Part shown: piece by piece, positions 57,301 through 64,000 of the stretch
How positions within the stretch are numbered: position 1 is the first letter of the stretch
How the letters are laid out: every line of letters begins with the position of its first letter
Source: Branchiostoma floridae
Taxonomy: Eukaryota; Chordata; Leptocardii; Amphioxiformes; Branchiostomatidae
Direction of reading: 5' to 3'
NCBI RefSeq assembly: GCF_000003815.2
Contig: NC_049997.1
Location: 8,391,204 to 8,455,203 of the forward strand
Length of the DNA: 64,000 nt
Translations under genes and position numbers: made by a program
Notes under the pieces: model-generated
Seen by the model: the letters and a program-made list of their open reading frames with translations, nothing else
Told to the model about the DNA's origin: nothing
Database searches by the model: none

Positions 57301-60300
57301 CGAGGCAATCGCTGGAGTCGTACCAGATCTGGCGGACGTGGAGGCACCGGTCTCCGTCAAAACACTTACCAGTAGGGTCGTTCGGGAAAGTGATGTCCCT
57401 AGTGTCGCCATTAACCTTGGCGTCTAGAATGGACATGGAACAAGTATGTATTATCACCTTTGAAAAAAAGGTTATGTCATGTTAGTAACTATGTTTGTTA
57501 TTTATTGATTTCACTGATCATACATCTTTTTGTATTATTATAACATATGTGTGAGTTCTTTCTTTGTTAATTATGATACATCAAGATCATACATCTTGTG
57601 TAAGCATAGAGGGAGCAGCATAAATCGTTCAGGTGTTCCCCTCCTCCTGCACATGTTTTATGTTTTATTCTTTTCTGTATTTATTATCATTTTGTTTGTG
57701 CAAAATAAATAAACAAACAAGCAAACATTGGCAATCAATCTAGTAAAAAAGGATAACGCAAGTACTATTAACTACATTGTTAAATAACATAACACAACAT
57801 AACATAACAAATGGGGTTGAAATAGAACATAAGAAATAACGTAAAACAGAAGCGGTATATCAAAGTATGTAGTAATATACAAGCTCAGAATTTGGCTTAG
57901 AAATGAAAACGGAATGTGCATCAGCTCAGTAAGCTTTAGAATCATCTTGATGATGGATCTTATTTTAATTTTGTGAATATCTATATGTGAAAAAAAATTC
58001 TGATGACTCACAGCTTGCATTTGGGATCCAGGTGACGTCATTGAAGTTACCCATAATGCCCCACAGTTTGTCGCGAGAAATGTCCACTTCCTGGTCGACC
58101 TCATGCTTCCGGCCAAGTTTCTCGGCCACCACGAAGTTTAGCACGTCTCGAATAGTAGCCCCAAGAAGGTGAACCTAAACAAAACACGCCATCTTGTCAT
58201 TGCTCATAGCAATAGATTCTTTATAAAACCTCGTTTTATGTAATCTCCAAGCAGATCTTACGGTAGAATAAGGTAGTATGTAAAGCTGGCAGAGGAGTGA
58301 AGCCGGCCTAAAAGTGTGTATGCGACAGGTGCCCGTTTGACTACCTTTGGCCGGTTATAATCCTTGCCCAGCAATGATACTATTTTATGGCACCGTAGCA
58401 TCTGCTTTGAGATTACGTTTTACGTACATTTTAAGTTATTGCTTAGCCCTCCCATGTACGTCAGAACACAGTATCTATCCGCGACCCGGTCCAATAGTAG
58501 TTCGGTTATAAAGTAGTACGTCACAGTATTTGAAAAGGCCACAATTATTTTTCTTTCGACAGCGTCGAGGTAGAAATTGCGCTGAATGGTAGAGGAACGC
58601 ACAAGTTGTGAAACGGAATAAGTTGGATTACAGTGTTTTTTCTTTCTATTGGCGGGAATTTGCGCCTTGACACTGTAATCGGGTAATTCCCCCCTCCCCG
58701 GCGGCGGCAATCGAAGGGCCGGCCACTAGGGGCGCGATTTTAGTCAGGCTAGCGCACAGAGCTGCTACTTCAAGAGAATACGCTATCCAGGATATATCCG
58801 GGCGCGGCACACAGGAAATGTATAGGTGTGCCGGATATATCCGGTTTAAGGGCTTAAAACATGAAGTGGCAGACGATAGGTGAAGTCAGAGTCACCTGCC
58901 TGCAGATGCCCTGTAGCACTACAAACCTTGTGGTATGCGATGTCGTCACGGCGGTCCTCTGCATCCTTGACGGCCGAGACGAAGCGAGCAGATATGGTCA
59001 CGCTTGCGGTGGTGCTTCCAGAAACCTGACGGAAAATCAAGTTGCGGTTAAGGGAACGTACATTGCAAGTAGCTGTCAGTCATGATCAACCGTGTAGGGA
59101 TAAACCGACAGTGCGTATGTCATGACCATGACTTTGACAGTGGACACATCTGTTACATGCTGTCTACAGTGTGACATAATATTCAGAACAACCTTTCTGT
59201 AGAATAACAGGATGAACTTTCAAAATGAAAATATAAATCTGTGTCACGTCAATGAAGGTTAGACATCCAGGTAATAAGATATGCCAAAAAGAAGATGATT
59301 TTCGAAACGGTCTGACGTTTCAACTAGCATTCACTAAATCTGTGTCAGTATTACGGTTTGTCATTACGAAGACTGCATGAACTAAATAGTCAATTCAATG
59401 ACTATTATACTCTTTTCCTACCCGTCCAATATGTACCTTGATGGTCATCTCGTAGCTCTTGTACAGGTCGTTCTTCTCTGTCTCCTGGACCCTCCAGGTC
59501 TTAGTGGAATCGTCCTTCTCCACCAGCTTCATCTCCCGCTGCCCCTCGGCCAGGTCCGTCGGGTCGTAGTAGAAAGAGACCACCGTGCCCACCTCCCCAT
59601 AGCCTGGGGAAAAGCGAGGGATTCTTCACTCAATGAGTTACATTAGCGTCTTGAAAAAAAGATATTGCAGGACTGCATACGGTCAAAGTTAGTCTGTAGG
59701 GCTTTTAGTAATAGTATGACGGCGCTTCGACTATGAGACTTGAGACTTTATTTGAAAATCCATTAGTGGCGTGCCCAGGGTACGCCACTTGCACTTTATA
59801 CAAACAATGACTATGAGCTCACTTCTCAGTTCTTCGAATATGAGTTAAGTTCTTTGTTCAACTACAAGCAGCAAAGGTTACGGAATCATAGTGGAAGTCT
59901 TTTACCTTCACGACCAAAGTCAGGAAGGTACCCATTTTTACACCTGGTGTAAGTGAGAACCGGAGAGGAGATAGGCGCGACCAGGGGACTAAAATGCCTA
60001 TATTGACACAGCATAACATGTTGTGTTGCCCCGAAGGCTGATTAAAGGCTAGGGGACGAATAAAAAGTAAGAGAGAAAGGACACACCGTCGGGAGACGGC
60101 GAGTATCGAACTCGGGACCTCTAGGATCCGAGCCCAACGCTCTACCAGATATGCCGGAACACAGGACGCCACAACTTAATCCCTTAACTTAATCTCAACC
60201 TTAACGTCGCTTGAAAAATAAAGAATACAACCGAACCACTTGCCTTTCAGCACTTTCACACCCTCGTGCCCTTCCAGATAGAGCTGCAGCTGCACGAAGT

Positions 60301-61223
60301 CCTGGAACCCTGCCCAGTAGTCGTCAGCAGACACCGGCACCTCCTCGGTGTGTTCCAGGAACACCTCGGCCCCCTCTGCTAGGAATCCTGAAGTAAGCAG
60401 TTAATGATAAATACGGGTTTTGATCATGAAAGTATTTCTATTTGGACAATACCGATAGAGTTGTGCTGCGCAAAGGAACATTACAGTTTTCTTTATACCC
60501 CCTTTCCACTAGGACGGCGCCCCCACCGCACTCTCTCTGTAACTGTAATCTAAAAATTAACAGGTCGTTCAAGGCGTTGTAAAGTAAACAAACGAATCTA
60601 TTTACGCTTTGTGTATTTTGGTGTCTTTTAAGTCACACTTTTCATTTTGAATGATATATACAGTATGAAATACAAGATAACCCACATCCGTTGCATTCGC
60701 TTTTTATAGGAAAGTGGGCCTTAGATCCTTATAAATCGATGAAGTGCATTAGGGTTTAATGTCTATTCAAGATGGGGTATTATTTATTTACGGAGATTCA
60801 TTGCATTATTTAGAATACATATCTCTAAAGAGAAACTATCTAATAATATCTTCACTTTTTGTGGGGGGTGCGGATGCGCATGCCGAGAGAGATGCACTGT
60901 GGGTAATTTTCTGAAAGAGAAGGCCCAGGATGTATATCAATTCGCATTTTATTTACAATTTGGTTCTACAACAACAACGACAACAACAAAATCAACAAAG
61001 CGCTTGCCTTCAGGTAAAATGCAGTCATCAACCAGCTTGGTCACAACGTCGCTTGTTTTCATAGACTTCATCTGAGCATGTCCAGGGCGGCATTTCGGCC
61101 TTGGAAATAACAAGAAACAGACATGAAAATAACCAAACATACATCTAAACAAGTGACATAGAAATATTACTGCACATACATACAAACACACACACACACA
61201 CACAAACAGAGAGAGAGAGAGAG

Positions 61224-61271
<48 letters not shown>

Positions 61272-64000
61272 CCCTGACGTGGCTACGGCTACTGAATATG
61301 ACTACAGGTAACGTTGCAATAGCCCATAAAAGCAAAAGTAAGAAAAGCGCATACTTTTCAACAAACGTTGCCTGAATCCACTTGAAGCGGGGTTCCATCA
61401 GTGCCTTGATGGTAGTTTTGGGGGTTGCCCCGGGTTGAGGAGTAAAGTAGGAGGTGTACTTGACCTTGGTCTTCCTCTCATCTAACTTGACCAGCTCCAG
61501 CTATGGGTACAAAATGAATTTCATGTATGAGGGTTTGCATGTTCCTGAATCGTAGCCAGGGGTGCTACAAGCTACATTAATTCCGAACAGCCTTGCCCCC
61601 AAATCATTAACGTTAAGCGTTGTCGATAAACATGGACGAATTACTGTGAAGCGTTACCATGTCCTACCCTCATATAGACCCTTTGGCAGGACATGGACAA
61701 CTCGATAGCTTTTCATTATTCCAACACACATGGTACAAAGACAGTTTGTCCATAATTTATTATTCAAATTTGGTTTCTGTGCTTACCTTGCCACGGTAAT
61801 GCAGCACGCCCATGACGTCATTCTTGCCAAACTCGTACGTCAAACTGGCTGGATGGTAGGCCGTATGGGTGATCGTCTGCACAAGGCGCTGCTCAGTAAA
61901 ATGTGGGCCGAAGAAAATTCGTCGTCGCAGGTCGTTGGTTTGGTAGTCGGGTACAACCTTCACGTCGGTCGCGTTCATCACCCAGGAGACGTTCCCCCAG
62001 TCACTCACGGTCTCCCACAGCTTCTTAAAGGAGCAGTCGACATCAAAGTCGAAGTGCAACACGTCGCCCTTCGTGTCCGCAATGACGGCCATAACCTGCA
62101 AGTACACATTATTCAGAGGGGTATTCCACTGCAGAAGGGATTGTTATTTCCAATAGATAATGTATCATAAAATGTAAATATATAATCAGCCGATATTTGG
62201 AGGAATTCCACTTGTGGTGATTTACGCAACATTTGTTTGTGAAACAATATGACACTCACTAAACCCATGCAGACCCTACGCATGCATTCCCTATGCGTGT
62301 AGACACTTCCTTTATCGTGAATATTTTCGGCATAAATGAGGGGCGCTAAGCAAACGAAGGAGGTCAAATGTTCACAAGACATCAAAGAACACATGACAAG
62401 ACGTGTTTTTCGTATCGCCCCTGAAATTAGTTTCATAACCTAACTTAAGTCAGGTGTTGAATAATTTTATTGCAAGTTCATGTCCGAAGACAAATCAAAG
62501 CAAACAAATAAAAGCAACGGTGTACATAATTGTATACTCAACAAAGAAGAAAAATGAGATTTATAGATTCATTAGAATGGAAATGATATCTATTCTAAAG
62601 CTACGTCTAATAACCGTTTTGGTAGTCTCCAAGCAGACCCTACGGTGCCTTAGAAATAGTATCAAAGCAGGCAAGGGACTTAGTATAGGTGCCTTAGAAA
62701 TAGTATCAATCAAAGCTGGCCAGGGACTTAGTATAGGTGCCTTAGAAATAGTATCAAAGCTGACCAGGGACTTAGTATAGTCTCCAAGCAGACTCTGCGG
62801 TGCCTTAGAAAAATATCAAAGCTGGCAAGGGACTTAGTATAGCGGCACCAGGTGCCCGTTTGACTCCCTTTGGCCGACTATACTCCTTTGCCAGCTTTGA
62901 TACTATCTCTTTAGGCACCGTAAGGTCTGCTCGGAGACTACTTTTTTCGTACCATACCTCATTGATGCGGTTCCTCAGCATGTACCTCGTGAAGGCAATT
63001 TGGGCCTTCCTCTTGTTGTAGTCCTTGAGGGCGAATATGCCCTTGATGCTCATGGTAACTTTTGCAGTCTCGCTTGTGTCCTCATCCACCTTTCATGTAA
63101 ACACAGTTAGATAGATCATCGGGTATTTTATAACGGTAGCGACATCTCGGAATTTGCTACATTTGCCATTTCAGAATTATATAAATTTCGTAATTGGTTT
63201 TAGTTAACCTACTTCAAAATGTTGAGAAACTTTTCTGAATGGATTAGTTAACTCTCGCCACTAGCACCGTAAGTTAGGACGCCGCCGTTATGTCAATGAG
63301 TTATGACATCATCAAGTCCCGGATGTGTTCCGCCATCTTGTTCTGAGTTAAGGTACACGCCAATAAACCGAGTTGCAATTTAGTCTCATCCGTGGCGTCC
63401 CTCGCGATCCTTGGAGTTCAATTACTGACGCTATAATTTCACACAGAGAAAACTTCCATGAGCTCGACCTAGTGACATACTGAATGCGCTTCACCTACTC
63501 ACAGGTCACCAAGTGATATAGTTCATGAAACTATGACTGTTAATCATCACTGTTTTGTGATAAGAACTATAGGTATATAGAAGATGAAGCGCACTTTCTT
63601 CTAGAATGCTCACTTTATAAAGATATACGCAATACCTTTGTTAATAGTACTTCGCTTGCAAAACAGAAATATGCACAACTAACAAAAGAAGACTTTTTCA
63701 AATATATAATGACATCAGTTAACTATGATTTGATAGAAGAACTCTGTAAGTTCGTCTTCACATGTTTTAAGAAGAGGGAAGTTTACGTCTGGGACTGTTT
63801 ACGTCTGGGGGCTTTCAACTTAGACATATTACCCAGAATTCCTTGGTAACTTGTAACTGTGAAAAGGCTTATTTTACCTTGACGGTGGCTAAATAGGAGG
63901 TGAAGAGAGGGTTGCTCCCCAGCATGGCGATGGCCCAAGTCTTAGTGGCTTCATCCTTCTGGACAAGCTCCTCCTGGGTCCTTCCGCCTAAGAAGTCAAA
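47438..64000 (-). CDS. Tandem SRPBCC modules - C2 domain - lipoxygenase (5' end beyond window)
   Basis: 25 visible exons on the minus strand; all joins agree in phase and give 4314 nt (1437 residues plus stop). From N to C terminus: at least five SRPBCC (START/Bet v1-like, polyketide-cyclase-type) modules (exons 64000 to about 53270), a C2 domain (about 53265 to 51160) and a lipoxygenase catalytic domain (about 51160 to 47438) with all five iron ligands. SRPBCC proteins bind hydrophobic ligands, C2 domains bring enzymes to membranes with Ca2+, and lipoxygenases insert O2 into polyunsaturated fatty acids. Animal lipoxygenases normally carry a PLAT domain; none is seen here. The start codon is not in the window. 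No signal peptide or membrane helix was seen, so a cytosolic, membrane-recruited enzyme is expected. Two introns use GC donors. Domain calls are by eye; those for the lipoxygenase and C2 are firm, the SRPBCC calls somewhat less so. Confidence 0.85.
48177..48374. mobile_element. MITE in a lipoxygenase intron
   Basis: GGCCTCTCTGGGGGCATTGGCGTAAG (from about 48200) is matched by CTTACGCCAATGCCCCCAGAGAGGC near 48330, and the pairing extends outward (CAAGC..AACCTCC / GGAGG..TAAGCCC). Loop about 105 bp; non-coding. Confidence 0.75.
51062..53405 (-). CDS. C2-domain exons of the SRPBCC-C2-lipoxygenase gene
   Basis: Exons 53205-53405, 52388-52535 and 51062-51342. The domain starts near VGTLEVVVGSAADLARTDGW, continues FDADPYVVLALNDGKPVTTK, VCYSNQNPVWDERFAM, and ends with VMDRDTVGQDDIMGTANVNL. 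The xDPYVxL, NPxWxExF and xxDxDxxxxDDxxG landmarks are those of C2 domains. Asp residues are present in loop 1 (TDGW, DADPY) and loop 3 (DRD, QDD), so Ca2+ binding is predicted. The first of these exons also carries the end of the last SRPBCC module. Confidence 0.85.
51800..51900 (+). repeat. tRNA-like sequence, probably a SINE head
   Basis: TAGTCCAGTGGTTAGCGG (box A-like) and GTGAGTTCGATTCCGG (box B) are correctly spaced, but the acceptor stem does not pair. A tRNA-derived SINE head or tRNA pseudogene is more likely than a functional tRNA. Confidence 0.55.
51927..52115. mobile_element. Near-perfect palindromic MITE with TTA target duplication
   Basis: The two 85-90 bp arms are almost exact reverse complements (ends TACCCCCCTCACATTAGGCG / CGCCTAATGTGAGGGGGGTA) around a very short loop. 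TTA flanks both ends (51924-51926; 52116-52118), fitting PIF/Harbinger-type insertion. The high arm identity suggests a young copy. Confidence 0.88.
53205..64000 (-). CDS. SRPBCC (START/Bet v1-like) module exons, at least five modules
   Basis: Exons 63878-64000 (cut by the window), 62958-63089, 61787-62095, 61355-61500, 61008-61099, 60244-60387, 59437-59603, 58927-59025, 58012-58174, 57248-57423, 55810-55947, 55124-55288, 54613-54765, 54185-54263, 53205-53405. Modules repeat the pattern V.v..s...VWe...dfg....W....., then strands and a C-terminal helix: examples are VTAPVKEVWKVFKPFG, DVDCSFKKLWETVSDWGNVS and DISRDKLWGIMGNFNDVTWI starts, QEELVQKDEATKTW and MKLVEKDDSTKTW middles, and ALKDYNKRKAQIAFTRYM ends. 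An acidic linker (FEDEDDEEDM) precedes the fifth module. The modules are diverged, so the duplications are old. Their ligand or activity is unknown. Confidence 0.7.
53705..54180. repeat. About 26-bp minisatellite containing RFX X-box-like and TGACGT words
   Basis: Around 18 copies of a unit like TGCCATGGTAACAGTGACGT plus GTCTGC fill the end of an intron of the lipoxygenase gene, stopping about 5 bp from the exon at 54185-54263. Many units fit the relaxed RFX X-box (RYYNYY-N2-RRNRAC), and a few are close to GTTGCC..GGTAAC; many also contain TGACGT. Whether any regulator binds is not shown. Confidence 0.85.
54490..54565. repeat. (AGT)n microsatellite
   Basis: Imperfect AGT/GTAGTAGTA repeats in an intron of the lipoxygenase gene; they create spurious poly-Ser and poly-Leu frames. 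Confidence 0.9.
56150..56640 (+). pseudogene. LINE ORF2 3' fragment in an intron of the lipoxygenase gene
   Basis: The plus-strand frame 56111-56530 reads LSNKIERIQRRAVRIIMG, LGLPSLHSRRSNLTLRFAQS and SAIPHMVRLLN before its stop. This is the typical C-terminal region after the reverse transcriptase of CR1/Jockey-like LINEs (RIQRRAxRxI...LGxxSLxxRR...L). It is 5'-truncated and antisense to the host gene. Confidence 0.8.
58231..58425. mobile_element. Diverged MITE related to the element at 62623-62945
   Basis: It shares TCTCCAAGCAGA, GGTGCCCGTTTGACTACCTTTGGCCG and GGCACCGTA..TCTGCT with 62623-62945 in the same order and inverted layout, and is more degraded. Confidence 0.6.
58675..58755. repeat. 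Second copy of the CGGCGGCAATCG dispersed repeat
   Basis: CGGCGGCAATCGAAGGGCCGGCC...CGCGATTTTAGTCAGGCTA closely matches the end of the repeat at 11600-11825. Confidence 0.7.
60060..60170 (-). repeat. tRNA-like SINE head
   Basis: The minus strand reads ATCTGGTAGAGCGTTGGGCT (box A region) and CCCGAGTTCGATACTCGCCG (box B). The acceptor stem is not complementary and non-tRNA sequence continues toward 59940, so a SINE is favoured over a tRNA gene. Confidence 0.55.
60496..60720. mobile_element. MITE with TTA target duplication, copy 2 of the 20567 family
   Basis: It starts TACCCCCTTTCCACTAGGACGG and ends GGAAAGTGGGCC, with TTA on both sides (60493-60495; 60721-60723). It is more diverged and partly deleted on its right arm compared with 20567-20807. 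Confidence 0.75.
61185..61270. repeat. (CA)n and (GA)n microsatellites
   Basis: Two CA arrays separated by a GA run. They lie in an intron of the lipoxygenase gene and explain a false 149-codon ORF. Confidence 0.95.
62623..62945. mobile_element. Foldback MITE with internal ~55-bp tandem repeats
   Basis: The ends TAGTCTCCAAGCAGACCCTACGGTGCCTTAG and CTTTAGGCACCGTAAGGTCTGCTCGGAGACTA are reverse complements. Inside, GGTGCCTTAGAAATAGTATCAAAGC...GGGACTTAGTATAG is repeated four times. Non-coding, in the intron before exon 61787-62095. Confidence 0.75.
63540..63835 (+). pseudogene. LINE ORF2 C-terminal fragment
   Basis: The plus-strand frame reads IEDEAHFLLECSLYKDIRN and later EELCKFVFTCFKKR. This is the common C-terminal end of LINE proteins (xEDExHFLLxCxLYxxxR). 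5'-truncated, antisense to the host gene, in the intron after the first visible exon. Confidence 0.7.

Noticed and set aside
60949-61398. 149-codon minus-strand ORF
   Set aside because: It joins two real exons through an intron containing the (CA)n tract. The phases and splice sites support separate exons.
47438-64000. Allene oxide synthase-lipoxygenase fusion as in corals
   Set aside because: The N-terminal part has no catalase-like heme motifs. It shows repeated SRPBCC-type modules instead.

Overview
This is invertebrate animal nuclear DNA. Genes are split into short exons with GT-AG introns, and the introns and intergenic DNA are full of DNA transposons, foldback elements, tRNA-derived repeats and LINE fragments. 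EGF and C-type lectin exon shuffling, an animal-type lipoxygenase and the repeat types suggest a lancelet (Branchiostoma). That assignment is inference; no diagnostic gene was available to fix the species. A run of 210 Ns lies at 14140-14349.

Layout. 0-2.2 kb: a foldback element, then a possible last exon and 3' UTR of a gene entering from the left. 2.8-4.0 kb (minus): an intronless ORF with a herpesvirus-tegument-type (C76-like) deubiquitinase fold, probably transposon-borne, flanked by minisatellites. 4.4-9.3 kb: intergenic, with a MITE, a LINE fragment and a foldback element. 9.4-18.3 kb (plus): a complete 13-exon, 557-aa patatin-like phospholipase with an N-myristoylation-type start. Its intron 8 holds the N gap and a 452-bp miniature LTR retrotransposon whose LTRs carry a tRNA-like Pol III promoter. 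18.3-23.4 kb: intergenic repeats. 23.4-37.7 kb (minus): one gene for a type II membrane protein. In order it has a 197-aa cytoplasmic tail, one transmembrane helix, a Ser/Thr-rich stalk, 20 usable EGF-like exons (plus decayed ones) and a C-type lectin domain whose last exon I could not find. 37.7-47.4 kb: a gene desert with LINE ends, a CACTA transposon nested inside a foldback element, and a 169-bp satellite. 47.4-64 kb (minus): 25 exons (1437 visible residues, 5' end beyond the window) of a protein with at least five tandem SRPBCC (START/Bet v1-like) modules, a calcium-type C2 domain and a full lipoxygenase catalytic domain.

All exon joins given for the three large genes were checked by hand for splice sites and reading-frame phase, and all three close in frame. 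The strongest candidate for something undescribed is the SRPBCC(x5)-C2-lipoxygenase protein. The EGF/C-type lectin receptor and the tRNA-promoter miniature LTR element come next. A phospholipase that could release fatty acids and a lipoxygenase that could oxidise them share the window about 29 kb apart; any joint role is speculation.
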